DNA from: Bryobacterales bacterium | GTDB lineage: Bacteria > Acidobacteriota > Terriglobia > Bryobacterales > Bryobacteraceae | Assembly (NCBI GenBank): GCA_020846745.1 | Contig: JADLDI010000023.1 | Span: 1 to 56,537, forward strand | Reading direction: 5' to 3' | Length of the DNA stretch: 56,537 bases | Shown: in pieces, positions 34,172 to 42,777 of the stretch | Layout of the letters: each line of letters begins with the position of its first letter | How positions within the stretch are numbered: position 1 is the stretch's first letter | Made by a program: the position numbers and the translations under genes | Notes under the pieces: model-generated | Told to the model about the DNA's origin: nothing | The model's database searches: none | What the model saw: the letters and a program-made list of their open reading frames with translations, nothing else

Positions 34172-35346
34172 TCTCCTGAACTCTTGTCCTGGTCGCTGCA
34201 CCCGGCGCGCGGCTCCTCGCTTACTCCCAGGCTCTCCATGACTTCCAGAAGGCGCCGCGCGCATCGCTTACCTCCATCTCCCGCGTACTGACGCGGTGGT
34301 GTTCGCAACGCCGCCCTCCCGATTGCCGCCCCCAGCGCTGGCGCGTCCACATCCGCGCCCATCGCTTCGTTGCCCGGAAACTGCCGCGCCCGCACTCGGT
34401 CGATCGGATTGCCCGTGCAGTCCAACGACACTGATGGCACGCCCAGCGACGATAATTCGAACAGTGTCTTTCGCGTGCCCTTGGTCACCGCTACGTCGGC
34501 CGCCACCATGATCCGCCCGATCTCCGGTTCATAGCCGCGAACCTCCACGTCCGCCCGTCCCGCGGTGCGGCCTGCAATCAGGTCGCGGTCCTCCCCGGCC
34601 ATCCAGACGAGCCGGCGCCCATCCTCCGGCAAGGTGTCGAACGCCCCCAGTACCAAGTCCGCCGCCGGGGCCTGCTCTTCCCGCCAACTGCCCGGCAGCA
34701 TCGCTACAACGAATGCCCCATGCGGTATCCCCAACTCCTCTCGCGCGCAGCCCCGTTCATCTCGCGTGTAACCGAACTTGCGCACCAGCGGACCCAAATA
34801 GTCCACCCTCCCTTGCACCCACTCCGGTTCTTCATAAATACCCGGTTCGTCCAAAAACAGGATCCGGTCGGCATAACGAAGCGTCTCCATCGAGTACTTG
34901 CTCGGATCCGTGAACCAATCCGTAATCAGCACCGCCGGCTTGTCGAAAATCCTCGCCGCCGGCAGCGCCGGAAACTCCTCGTGTGCCACCACCACATCCG
35001 GATCCAGCCAACCGATCAGTTTCCCCGCCATTACTATGGTCTCGTTCAGCGAATTGCGGTCCGGCAACCCCAGGCCGATGTGCGCCACCCCATGCGCCGC
35101 GAACGTGCTCGCGCCGGTTCCATAGGAGACCAGCCTAACCTCCACTCCGCTCTCCCTCCCCAACTCCCGCGCGATTTCCATATCCGGAATCGCATGCCCC
35201 CGCCCGCGCCCACGCGTGAAGAACAGAATTCTTTTCGCCCCGCCGTCGAATTCGGGAAATGCCATTTCCTGGAAATCATACGACGAACCTGGCCCGGCCG
35301 ATTCTGGTTCTACCACTTTGGCGTCCCTTCCTGAACAAGCAAGCAC
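34168..35346 (-). CDS. MurG-like glycosyltransferase
   Basis: A 392-residue protein of the GT-B fold. The N-terminal Rossmann-type domain shows RILFFTRGRGRGHAIPDMEI (glycine-rich loop with RGRGHA, about residue 40) and the C-terminal one shows FVVAMLPGSWREEQAP and ADVAVTKGTRKTLFELSSLG, the usual nucleotide-sugar site. It resembles UDP-GlcNAc-type transferases more than any named enzyme. Acceptor and sugar are unknown. The first start at 35346 is listed; an internal ATG at 35265 (MAFPEFDGG) is near the start of recognisable similarity and may be the true one. The gene diverges from the HisD-like gene. Confidence 0.75.
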   Translation of the reverse strand: MLACSGRDAKVVEPESAGPGSSYDFQEMAFPEFDGGAKRILFFTRGRGRGHAIPDMEIARELGRESGVEVRLVSYGTGASTFAAHGVAHIGLGLPDRNSLNETIVMAGKLIGWLDPDVVVAHEEFPALPAARIFDKPAVLITDWFTDPSKYSMETLRYADRILFLDEPGIYEEPEWVQGRVDYLGPLVRKFGYTRDERGCAREELGIPHGAFVVAMLPGSWREEQAPAADLVLGAFDTLPEDGRRLVWMAGEDRDLIAGRTAGRADVEVRGYEPEIGRIMVAADVAVTKGTRKTLFELSSLGVPSVSLDCTGNPIDRVRARQFPGNEAMGADVDAPALGAAIGRAALRTPPRQYAGDGGKRCARRLLEVMESLGVSEEPRAGCSDQDKSSGD

Positions 35347-35401
35347 AGTCTGTACTGCGTGCCTGGGATTATCATTGATTGACTACGGGACCTCTCCACA
35401 C

Positions 35402-36670
35402 ATGAAGGTAATCAAACAAGGCCGGCAGCGGCTGTTCGAGCACGATGCCGAAACCGCGACTACCGTTTCACGGATGCTTTCCGAACTGGAGCGCGATGGC
35501 ATGGACGCTGTTCGCCGCTACAGCCGCCAGTTCGACGATTGGGACCCCTCCACTTTTGAATTAACGCCACGCCAGATCGAAGAAGCCATCGGCCAGGTTT
35601 CCGAGCAGGCGATCGCCGACACTGACTACTGCCAGGGGAACGTCCGCCGCTTCGCGGAAGCGCAACTGAAAACCCTGCTCCCGCTCGAAGTCGAAATCCG
35701 CCCCGGCGTTATTCTCGGCCACCGGCACATCCCGGTGAACTCCGTCGGTTCCTACATCCCCGGCGGCCGGTATCCGATGTTCGGCTCGGCGCAGATGAGC
35801 ATCATCCCGGCGCGTGTTGCCGGGGTCAAAAAGGTTATCGCCTGTACTCCGCCCGTGAAAGGCAAAGGCTGGTATCCCGCGACCATCAATGCGATGCACA
35901 AGGCCGGCGCGGAACGCATTTTCATCGTGGGCGGCATTCCCGCCATGGCTCTGATGGCCTTTGGACTCGATGGCGTCGAACCAGTCGATGTCCTATGCGG
36001 GGCAGGGAACCGTTTCGTCGCAGAAGCCAAGCGCCAGCTTTTCGGCCGCTGCGGTATCGACCTGCTTGCTGGACCCACTGAGATCCTTGTGATCGCCGAC
36101 GACTCGGCTGACCCGTCCCTGGTCGCCTGCGACCTTCTCGGCCAAGCCGAGCACGACCCCAACAGCGGCGTTTGCCTCATCTGCCTCAGCGAAACCTTTG
36201 CGCAGCAGTCGATCGCGGAGTTAGAAAAACAACTCGCCGTGCTGCCGACCCGCGAAGTCGCCAGCCTCGCCTGGCGCGACCACGGCATCGTCTACGCCGC
36301 CGACTCTCCTGACGAGGCCATCGCCCTCAGCGATAAGTACGCCCCTGAGCACCTGGAGTTACACGTCGCCGATGAGGATTACTATTTCCGCAACCTGACA
36401 AATTACGGTTCGCTGTTCATCGGCGACGAGACCACCGTTGCCTATGGCGACAAAACCATCGGCACCAACCACATCCTGCCGACCAGCCGTGCCGCCCGCT
36501 ACACCGGAGGCGTTTGGGTTGGTAAGTTCCTCAAGACGTGCACTTATCAGCGCATGACCCGCGAGGCGAGCGTCGAAACCGCCGCAGTCACCGAACGCCA
36601 GTGCATTCTCGAGAACATGCCGGCCCACGCCATCACCGCCCGCGTGCGCATTGATCGTTGGAAGAAGTAA
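35402..36670 (+). CDS. HisD-family dehydrogenase, probably not for histidine
   Basis: A 422-residue zinc-dependent NAD dehydrogenase of the histidinol dehydrogenase family. Seen are SVGSYIPGGRYPMFGSAQMS, CGAGNRFVAEAKRQLFGRCG, the DLLAGPTEILVIAD block, the zinc ligands in QAEHDP and the late EHLELH. The ending RYTGGVWVGKFLKTCTYQ matches paralogues such as sulfopropanediol dehydrogenase more than biosynthetic HisD. No other his gene is near, and a GntP transporter follows after 11 bases, so catabolism of a small hydroxy-acid or sulfonate-like substrate is more likely than histidine synthesis. The ATG at 35402 is chosen because similarity begins there; longer in-frame starts overlap the divergent gene. 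Confidence 0.88.
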   Translation: MKVIKQGRQRLFEHDAETATTVSRMLSELERDGMDAVRRYSRQFDDWDPSTFELTPRQIEEAIGQVSEQAIADTDYCQGNVRRFAEAQLKTLLPLEVEIRPGVILGHRHIPVNSVGSYIPGGRYPMFGSAQMSIIPARVAGVKKVIACTPPVKGKGWYPATINAMHKAGAERIFIVGGIPAMALMAFGLDGVEPVDVLCGAGNRFVAEAKRQLFGRCGIDLLAGPTEILVIADDSADPSLVACDLLGQAEHDPNSGVCLICLSETFAQQSIAELEKQLAVLPTREVASLAWRDHGIVYAADSPDEAIALSDKYAPEHLELHVADEDYYFRNLTNYGSLFIGDETTVAYGDKTIGTNHILPTSRAARYTGGVWVGKFLKTCTYQRMTREASVETAAVTERQCILENMPAHAITARVRIDRWKK

Positions 36671-36681
36671 GATAGCCCCCC

Positions 36682-38079
36682 ATGGACGTACTCATCCTGG
36701 TGGCGGCGCTCGCGCTGCTGATGTTCGTCGCCTATCGCGGCTTCAGCGTCATCGTTTTCGCGCCCATAGCCGCGATACTCGCCGTCCTGCTCACCCAGCC
36801 GAACTTCGTCCTGCCGTTTTTTTCCGGCATCTTCATGGAGCGGCTCACCGGCTTCGTCAAGCTCTACTTCCCGGTGTTCCTGCTTGGCGCGATCTTCGGC
36901 AAGATGATGGAAGTGTCAGGCTTCGCCCGATCGATCATGCGGGCTGTGATCGGCGCTGTCGGACCCAGCCGCGCGATGCTGGCCATCGTCCTGGTCTGCG
37001 CCATCCTCACCTACGGTGGTGTCTCGCTTTTCGTCGTCGGCTTCGCAGTCTATCCGTTCGGGGCTGAACTGTTCCGGCTCGCCAGGATCCCCAAGCGCCT
37101 CCTGCCCGGCACCATAGGACTTGGCGCCGCCACGTTCACGATGGACGCTCTGCCCGGCTCTCCACAGATCCAGAACATCATCCCCACCACGTTCTTCCAC
37201 ACCGACAGCTGGGCCGCCCCTTGGCTTGGCGTGATCGGCGGCGTCTTCGTTTTCGTCATTGGCATGCTGTACCTCGAACGCCGCCGCCGGCAGGCACAGA
37301 AAACGGGCGAAGGCTACGGCGACGGTCACCTGAACGAACCGCACCTCGAAGATGCCGGCGAGAAACTCGCGCATCCACTTGTAGCCGTAGCGCCGCTCTT
37401 CCTGGTCGGCGTCCTGAACCGGGTCTTCACGCTCGCCATCCCCAGCTTTTACGGCAAGCAGTTCGACTTCGCCGGCGCCGGCGTCAAAGCCGTGCCTGCG
37501 CTCGATGTCGACAAGGTAGCGGCGCTATGGGCCGTCGAAGGTGCGATCCTGGCCGCGATCCTGCTTGTTGTCGTCACCGCCTGGACCCGCGTGAAAAAGG
37601 CCTTTGCGCACGCCTCGCAGGCAGCCGTCGGCGGCGCGATGCTCGCCGCTCTCAATACCGGTTCCGAGTACGGCTTCGGCGCTGTCGTCGCCGCGCTCCC
37701 CGGCTTCAAAGTCATCAGCGACTTTCTCAGTTCCACGCTGCGCGACCCACTCATGAACGTCGCCGTCACCACGAACGCCCTTGCCGGCATCACCGGTTCC
37801 GCCTCGGGCGGTATGAGCATAGCCCTCGGCGCCATGGCGCAAACCTATCTCGACGCAGCCGCTGCAGCCGGTATCCCCCCGGAGGTGTTGCATCGCGTGG
37901 CTGCCATGGCGAGCGGAGGCATGGACTCGCTGCCCCACAACGGCGCCGTCATCACGCTGCTCACCGTCACTGGACTTACACATCGCCAATCCTACGGCGA
38001 CATCTTCGCCATCACGCTGATCAAAACGAGCGCTGTATTCCTGGTGATATTGGTCTATAACCTGACGGGCCTGCGATAG
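36682..38079 (+). CDS. GntP-family permease
   Basis: A 465-residue membrane protein with about 12 hydrophobic segments, e.g. LILVAALALLMFVAY at the start and LIKTSAVFLVILVYNLTGL at the end. Signature parts are YFPVFLLGAIFGKMME, YGGVSLFVVGFAVYPFG, AALNTGSEYGFGAVVAALPG and ASGGMDSLPHNGAVITLL, typical of gluconate/citrate-like proton symporters. A hydrophilic loop (about 195-225) is longer than usual. It lies 11 bases downstream of the HisD-like dehydrogenase and should import that enzyme's substrate or its precursor. Substrate is not predictable from the sequence. Confidence 0.92.
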   Translation: MDVLILVAALALLMFVAYRGFSVIVFAPIAAILAVLLTQPNFVLPFFSGIFMERLTGFVKLYFPVFLLGAIFGKMMEVSGFARSIMRAVIGAVGPSRAMLAIVLVCAILTYGGVSLFVVGFAVYPFGAELFRLARIPKRLLPGTIGLGAATFTMDALPGSPQIQNIIPTTFFHTDSWAAPWLGVIGGVFVFVIGMLYLERRRRQAQKTGEGYGDGHLNEPHLEDAGEKLAHPLVAVAPLFLVGVLNRVFTLAIPSFYGKQFDFAGAGVKAVPALDVDKVAALWAVEGAILAAILLVVVTAWTRVKKAFAHASQAAVGGAMLAALNTGSEYGFGAVVAALPGFKVISDFLSSTLRDPLMNVAVTTNALAGITGSASGGMSIALGAMAQTYLDAAAAAGIPPEVLHRVAAMASGGMDSLPHNGAVITLLTVTGLTHRQSYGDIFAITLIKTSAVFLVILVYNLTGLR

Positions 38080-38085
38080 GGTGCG

Positions 38086-38463
38086 TTAGAGCTTCGCCTT
38101 CTTTACCGCGGCCTTCTTCGCCGCGGCCTTCTTCTTCTTTGCCGGACTGTTCTTGTCCACGCGCAGTTTCCAGGCGGCTTGCAAAGCTCCGGTGAGCACA
38201 TCTTCCGTCGCGACATCCAGCCGGATATGCGTCGCTCCCATGCGGCCCCATCCGCCATGGACCGGCAGAAACAAGTCCGGCCGCTCCCCAACGAAGTCGG
38301 CCTGCTGCTCGGCCGAAAGCATCAGATTCCCATAGCCTTGATGGATGGACGCGAGTGTCGCGAAAATGCGGCCACCCACGCGAAAGTCAACCGCACCCAT
38401 GTGCGAACCTTCTTGCGCGCCTGGCAAACTCAGGGCAATGCGTCGGAAATCGTCTGCGGTCAT
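38086..38463 (-). CDS. MmcQ/YjbR family protein with basic Lys/Ala tail
   Basis: A 125-residue protein from the ATG at 38463 (MTADDFRRIALSLPGAQEGS), with the usual MmcQ/YjbR core: FRVGGRIFATLA, GYGNLMLSAEQQADFV and GWGRMGATHIRLDVATEDVL. The core ends at about residue 105. The last 18 residues are almost only Lys and Ala (AKKKKAAAKKAAVKKAKL), a histone-H1-like extension not needed by the family fold. It could add DNA affinity. Function of the family is not settled; it is named for DNA binding in some members. It stops 6 bases from the convergent permease stop. Confidence 0.88.
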   Translation of the reverse strand: MTADDFRRIALSLPGAQEGSHMGAVDFRVGGRIFATLASIHQGYGNLMLSAEQQADFVGERPDLFLPVHGGWGRMGATHIRLDVATEDVLTGALQAAWKLRVDKNSPAKKKKAAAKKAAVKKAKL

Positions 38464-38511
38464 GTAGGAACCCCGGAAGCCTACCGCCACGGGCAGGTTC
38501 CATTCAACAGC

Positions 38512-39195
38512 TTATCGGGTGCGACGGCGTTCGAGGGCGGCGAGAGCGAAGGCACCCACCCCGAACAATATGGCGGTGGCCGGCTGAGGCGTAATGACAG
38601 GCGGTGAGATATCCTGACCGTCCAGTCGAAAAGCCAGGTTCAGGCCGGAGTAGTTCCAGTTCGCCGACCGGGCCTCGGTGAACGACTTTGTCTCGACTTC
38701 ACCGGCCGATTCGGCCCAGAAGAACCCATTGAACACGTTCAACGAGCCGTCGCCGTTGGTCAAGCCGAGCCAATAGCTGCCCGCATCCAGGCCGAAGGGA
38801 TTGACTGTAATGATGTTACGGAAGAGAGTGGCCTGATTCCCGACAACGGTAAACGTGCCATTGTTTTCGCGTTGAAAATCGGTGACGTTGCCGATATATA
38901 GGCTCGTGCCAGGTCCATTGTCGTCGCGGTACAGGTTCCAGGAGATCGAACCCGCAAATCCGCCGAACGGCGCGGCGTATTCGAAGCTCCAGAATTCAAA
39001 GCCCGAGACCGTGGCGCCCAAGCCGAGTTGAAAGGCGCCGGCAACCTCGTGAACGGTAATTTCGGGACCTTCGAGCGGCTGCGCCGGCGTCCCTGAGCTG
39101 TAGAGGTAACCGCACCAGCCCGGGACGGCAGCCGAGGCGGTAAGGCTGAGCAGACACACGAATCGAGACACGGCGGCCGTCCCTCCGAGGATCAC
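38512..39195 (-). CDS. PEP-CTERM anchored exported protein
   Basis: A 227-residue protein with a signal peptide (about 1-28) and a C-terminal sorting signal: TPQPATAILFGVGAFALAAL followed by ERRRTR. The first Pro of the PEP motif is replaced by Gln (QPAT for PEPAT). The body is a beta-rich domain with SGFEFWSFEYAAP, GSISWNLYRDDNGPG and SYWLGLTNGDGSLNVF. Such proteins are exported and processed by an exosortase (not in this window) and are common in biofilm-forming soil bacteria. The specific role is unknown. It ends 48 bases upstream of the MmcQ/YjbR gene start, on the same strand. Confidence 0.87.
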   Translation of the reverse strand: MILGGTAAVSRFVCLLSLTASAAVPGWCGYLYSSGTPAQPLEGPEITVHEVAGAFQLGLGATVSGFEFWSFEYAAPFGGFAGSISWNLYRDDNGPGTSLYIGNVTDFQRENNGTFTVVGNQATLFRNIITVNPFGLDAGSYWLGLTNGDGSLNVFNGFFWAESAGEVETKSFTEARSANWNYSGLNLAFRLDGQDISPPVITPQPATAILFGVGAFALAALERRRTR

Positions 39196-39247
39196 ATGGG
39201 TAGTTTAGTGATCTTCAGTACTGAAATCAATGAAAACGCGGTCCCAG

Positions 39248-40297
39248 TTAAGATTTGAAAGTACCGGTACCGCTGGCGTGCGTGGTGGTCTGGGAGCACT
39301 GTGAGCAGGGAGAAGGAGGGGCAAGCTGAGCTTGGGCTGCGAGTTGTCCGACAACCGCGAAAGTCCCCAAGTCCGGCAGACGAAGATTGGCTACCGCGCT
39401 CAGACTCGCAGAGGCGGTGGCGGCGATTGAGGCCTGCAGGCCGGCGCTGAAATTGAAGGCAGGCAGAGTCCACGCGGGCGGCACCGGCATGGTGGCCAGT
39501 AATTTCAGAATCGGGGCGAGCATGAGGCGCAGTTGCAGCTGGGCGTCGATTGAGAATGGGTTCAGCCCGATCTGCGACATGCCGGACGCGACATTCTGTA
39601 GGGCGAGCATCAGCGACAGGGCGAACCCGATGCGCGGCGGCAGGATTGCCAGGTTCATGGTCGCAATCGCCTGTAGCACCAGTTGCAGTTTGGGCCAGCC
39701 GCCCCAGAGTTGCGCCGCCATCGACAGTTGCGCGTAGGCGCTCATGGTCGCAACAGCCTGGGCCGTGAGGTTTGTCTGAATGCCGAGCATGGTCGGCGCG
39801 GGTCCAAAGGCGGGCATTGCGAGTATCGCCTGTAGCTGGATGAGGCCCTGCGGCGTGAAAACATTGATGCCAAACCGGTTGTTGATAGTCGTAAGGGCCG
39901 TCAACAGCAGCGACAGCGCGCCCGGATTGAACTTCATCGCCATCTGCATGTTGAGTGTGGGCATCGGCAGGGCCATCGAGATGTTCGCGTTCACCGATGC
40001 GGCAATACTATTCAACGTCTGCGCGGCCTGCACAGGCATGGTGAAATCGATCTTCATCGCCTGCGCCAGCTGAAAGGCCGCCGTCGCGGTCATCGCGAGC
40101 TGGTGCGCGTAGGCAAGTGAGAACGGGAGTGGCGGCAGAGAGAAGTAGAAAGCAGCGCTGATGTTAGAGGCCGGTTCCGTCTGCCCCGCGACGGCGGCCA
40201 GATGAGCCACAATGGGCGGGATCTGCAATTGCAGATTGAGCAGAGGCATCATAAGCTCGCAGTGGCTTTGAAAGGCTTGGGAGCAGATGCAGGGCAT
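39248..40297 (-). CDS. charge-poor Ala/Leu/Gln/Met-rich protein of unknown function
   Basis: A 349-residue protein from the ATG at 40297; a GTG at 40348 would add 17 residues. It is notable for composition: only about 14 Asp, Glu, Lys and Arg in 349 residues, with Ala, Leu, Gln, Met, Pro and Ser dominating. Helical stretches such as QLAMTATAAFQLAQAMKIDF, MPTLNMQMAMKFNPGA and MSAYAQLSMAAQLWGGW repeat loosely. Cys clusters cap both ends (CICSQAFQSHC and CSQC). It is not a typical set of membrane helices, because polar Gln and Asn are spread through them. No family was recognised. It might be a pore-forming, surface or self-assembling protein. It diverges from the SpoIID gene. Confidence 0.7.
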   Translation of the reverse strand: MPCICSQAFQSHCELMMPLLNLQLQIPPIVAHLAAVAGQTEPASNISAAFYFSLPPLPFSLAYAHQLAMTATAAFQLAQAMKIDFTMPVQAAQTLNSIAASVNANISMALPMPTLNMQMAMKFNPGALSLLLTALTTINNRFGINVFTPQGLIQLQAILAMPAFGPAPTMLGIQTNLTAQAVATMSAYAQLSMAAQLWGGWPKLQLVLQAIATMNLAILPPRIGFALSLMLALQNVASGMSQIGLNPFSIDAQLQLRLMLAPILKLLATMPVPPAWTLPAFNFSAGLQASIAATASASLSAVANLRLPDLGTFAVVGQLAAQAQLAPPSPCSQCSQTTTHASGTGTFKS

Positions 40298-40414
40298 TGG
40301 ACAAGGATATCGTTGTGCAGAGCGGTTTGAACAGGGGGCGATCGGCACGGGGATTCCGTTGTTTGGACGTGCACGACCGCGCCCGCCGGTCCCGGTGACT
40401 GCTACGATTGCCGA

Positions 40415-41683
40415 GTGGACCGATCGATTTGGCTACTGCTCCTGGTGGCCGCACTGTGCGATGCGCGGACGGTGACGGTCCGGTTGGCACGTTCGCGGGT
40501 CGTCTCGCTGCATCTGGAAGACTACGTTTCCGCCGTTGTGGCCGGGGAAGGGAACACGCTGCCGCGAGAAGCGAGGCTGGCGCTTGCGGTAGCGGCGCGG
40601 TCGTACGCGATTTTCAACATGGGAAGGCACCGGCGCGAGGGGTTCGACTTCTGCGATACCACCCATTGCCAGGACCTGCGCATGGCGGCCGTCAACGAGC
40701 AGTCGCAAGATGCGGCAGCGGTAACCGAAGCGGAGTTCTTGTGGTTTGAGGGTACGGTTGCGAACGCGGTGTATTCGTTGCACTGTGGCGGGCAGACTGA
40801 GTCGATGCCCGGAACGCCGTATTTGAGGGCGCAGCCGGACACGTTTTGCACCGCGCGAGGCCGGCGTCCATGGAAAGCGGAACTCACGGGGGTTCAGGAG
40901 GTCTCGATCTTCGAGAAGTCGGCGACAGGCCGGGTGCGCACCTTGAAGGTCGACGGCCGGATCGTCGCTTGGGATTCGATCGAAGGCGCCGTCAGCTCAT
41001 TGTTCACGGTGCGCGGGCGGATGCTCGAAGGTTACGGCGCGGGCCACGGCATGGGGCTGTGCCAGATCGGGGCCGCGGAGCGGGCTCGAGCCGGACAGAC
41101 GTATCGGGAAATCCTATCTTTCTACTACCCGGGTGCGCGCGTGGGCGTGACGCCGCAGGGCTTGGCCTGGACCCGGCTGCGATCGGAAAAGTGGGAGCTG
41201 TGGACCGTCAATCCCGGCGTCGACGGAGCCGTTTTGAGAATGGCGGACCGGGCCCTGCAGGAAGCCGAGCAGCGCACTGGGTGGACTCTACAGGCGACCG
41301 GCCGGCTACGCGTCTACCCCACCGTGGGTGCGTTCCGGGACGCTTCGGGCGAGCCCGGCACTGTTGTTGCCTCAACGCTTGGCCGGACCGTGCGAATGCA
41401 GCCGCTCCGGCCCGACGTCGAGGGCGTCCTGGTTCATGAAGCGATCCACGTGCTGGTTAACGAACGCGCCCGCGGATCGATGCCCGAGTGGGTCCGCGAG
41501 GGGGTGGCGCTTTGGCTGGACAACCAGGAACCGGCACGAAGCGCTGAGTATTCGGCGTGGCGGCAGAAAGTAAAGGCGCTGGCGGCCCAACACGGGGCGA
41601 AGACGGTGCTCGGCTGGGTGGAAGGGCGGCCGGGCGCACCGTGGAGGGCTCAAAGGCGCAGCAATGCGTTGAGAATGCGTTGA
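40415..41683 (+). CDS. SpoIID/LytB domain protein with peptidase-like C-terminus
   Basis: A 422-residue exported protein starting at GTG 40415, with a signal peptide (1-17, SIWLLLLVAALCDA). Residues about 18-255 are a SpoIID domain: LHLEDYVSAVVAGEGNTLPR, ALAVAARSYAIFNMGRHRRE, YSLHCGGQTES and EGYGAGHGMGLCQIGAAERA. SpoIID proteins are lytic transglycosylases acting on denuded glycan strands. Residues about 265-420 contain HEAIHVLVNE (341-350), with PEWVREGVALWLDN after it, a zinc-peptidase pattern of the MA clan. A fusion of glycan cleavage and a peptidase would fit peptidoglycan remodelling. It lies 32 bases before the four-helix-bundle gene. Confidence 0.88.
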   Translation: MDRSIWLLLLVAALCDARTVTVRLARSRVVSLHLEDYVSAVVAGEGNTLPREARLALAVAARSYAIFNMGRHRREGFDFCDTTHCQDLRMAAVNEQSQDAAAVTEAEFLWFEGTVANAVYSLHCGGQTESMPGTPYLRAQPDTFCTARGRRPWKAELTGVQEVSIFEKSATGRVRTLKVDGRIVAWDSIEGAVSSLFTVRGRMLEGYGAGHGMGLCQIGAAERARAGQTYREILSFYYPGARVGVTPQGLAWTRLRSEKWELWTVNPGVDGAVLRMADRALQEAEQRTGWTLQATGRLRVYPTVGAFRDASGEPGTVVASTLGRTVRMQPLRPDVEGVLVHEAIHVLVNERARGSMPEWVREGVALWLDNQEPARSAEYSAWRQKVKALAAQHGAKTVLGWVEGRPGAPWRAQRRSNALRMR

Positions 41684-41715
41684 GATAGTTAGCGGAACCT
41701 TCGCACTTTCTTATC

Positions 41716-42075
41716 ATGGGCCACCGCCGGCACGAGGAAGCTCCCCTGTGGAAGGAAGCGTATCAGTTCACACTGCGCATCTACCGGTTGACGCGGATCT
41801 TCCCGGCGCTTGAGCGGCAGCAACTCGCCCGGCAATTGCGAAATGCGGCCGGGGCGATTCTGATGAACATCGCGGAAGCGCTGGACCGGACCAGCGAGGT
41901 GGATAAGGACCAGTTTGTGAGCATGGCTTACGCCTCAGCCAGTGAATCGGAATACCTGCTAAGCCTGGTGCAACAGATGGGGTATGCCAAGACTCTCCGG
42001 TTGCGGGCGATGGCCGAATCGTTGTGCTCGCAACTGGCAAATGCGGGCCGCGAACTGCGGTTGGAACGGCGTTAG
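41716..42075 (+). CDS. four-helix bundle protein (S23/Avd-like)
   Basis: A 119-residue protein of the four-helix bundle family first seen as inserts in 23S rRNA genes and as retroelement accessory Avd. Typical parts are PLWKEAYQFTLRIYRLTRIF, RQLRNAAGAILMNIAEALDR and EYLLSLVQQMGYAKT. No reverse transcriptase or variable region lies nearby, so a diversity-generating retroelement is not supported. These small genes are common singletons of unknown function. It ends 11 bases before the tRNA-Arg fragment at 42087 and marks the chromosomal edge of the integrated region. Confidence 0.88.
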   Translation: MGHRRHEEAPLWKEAYQFTLRIYRLTRIFPALERQQLARQLRNAAGAILMNIAEALDRTSEVDKDQFVSMAYASASESEYLLSLVQQMGYAKTLRLRAMAESLCSQLANAGRELRLERR

Positions 42076-42086
42076 AAGAGGAGGGG

Positions 42087-42135
42087 TGGTACGCCCGAGA
42101 GGATTCGAACCTCTGGCCTCTTGCTCCGGAGGCAA
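42087..42135 (-). other. tRNA-Arg 3' fragment, left attachment site
   Basis: Forty-nine bases, identical to the 3' part of the intact tRNA-Arg at 46268-46345 from its CCA end through the anticodon loop, then diverging. Such a copy of a tRNA 3' end is what a tyrosine-integrase element leaves at its far side. The core would be the shared GCTCCGGAGGC anticodon region. Confidence 0.8.
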
Positions 42136-42197
42136 AAAACATCAACCACTTACGGACATCGCCGTATGAAAACAAAAGACTTGCGCGGTGGTATCTT

Positions 42198-42253
42198 GGA
42201 CCCTGATGGACCCTAAAACGGCCTTTTTCGGCCTTTGGACCCTGGCTGGACCC
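42198..42253 (+). other. four GGACCC boxes, putative integrase arm sites
   Basis: GGACCC starts at 42198, 42208, 42237 and 42248 (steps 10, 29 and 11), most within TGGACCCT. They begin 63 bases inside the element from the tRNA fragment. The same four-box pattern recurs at 44610. Regular one-turn and three-turn spacing fits arm-type binding by an integrase. Confidence 0.65.
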
Positions 42254-42463
42254 TGCTTCCACGTTGGTGATTCACGTGCTGTCCCGCGCACGCGCGCGGT
42301 CGCTTCGATCTCCAAACAGACGGCCTAAATTAATCTGTGCTCGACGGACAGGAATTCCAAATCCCCTATAGGCAGACGACGGCAACATGGCTACACCGGC
42401 ATGTGGACGGCTGGCGCAGCACGCTACAATCGACCGCGTGGAAGAGCTTGTCGAGGCTGAGTC

Positions 42464-42745
42464 GTGAAGAAGCGCTGGCAAGACGCGTGGAGGATGGAGC
42501 CGTTGCCGGGCGATTCCGTCCAGACCGAATCCCCTGCTGTGCCCGCGGACGGCGCTGTCTTCCGCTACGCGATCCACGTCCCGAGCGGCCAACGCGTTCG
42601 AGTCCTGATCGATTCCGATGGAAACGTCATGAGCGCCACCGCCGAAGTTGAAGCGGACGCGGTTGCGAACCCGGACCTGGTCTTCGACGCCATGAAGTTC
42701 TGCGAAGACTACCTCGCCCGCGCTCGCAATCGCGGCGCGAACTAA
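42464..42745 (+). CDS. small unknown protein inside the integrated region
   Basis: A 93-residue protein starting at GTG 42464. It contains RYAIHVPSGQRVRVLIDSDG and AVANPDLVFDAMKFCEDYLA, a compact alpha/beta composition with a helical end. I do not recognise it. The ribosome site is weak (GAGGCTGAG about 4-10 bases upstream). It lies between the left attachment module and the IS1380-like element, and is the only non-transposon gene of the first small element, so it may be its cargo or a remnant of a longer gene. Confidence 0.5.
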   Translation: MKKRWQDAWRMEPLPGDSVQTESPAVPADGAVFRYAIHVPSGQRVRVLIDSDGNVMSATAEVEADAVANPDLVFDAMKFCEDYLARARNRGAN

Positions 42746-42777
42746 CCCGATTTTCTCACGCGAGGTGTGGCGGGAAG

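Noticed and set aside
35402..36670. Histidine biosynthesis locus
   Set aside because: No other his gene is present and the adjacent gene is a GntP transporter.
41716..42075. Diversity-generating retroelement accessory gene
   Set aside because: The protein is Avd/S23-like, but no reverse transcriptase, template or variable repeat is found.
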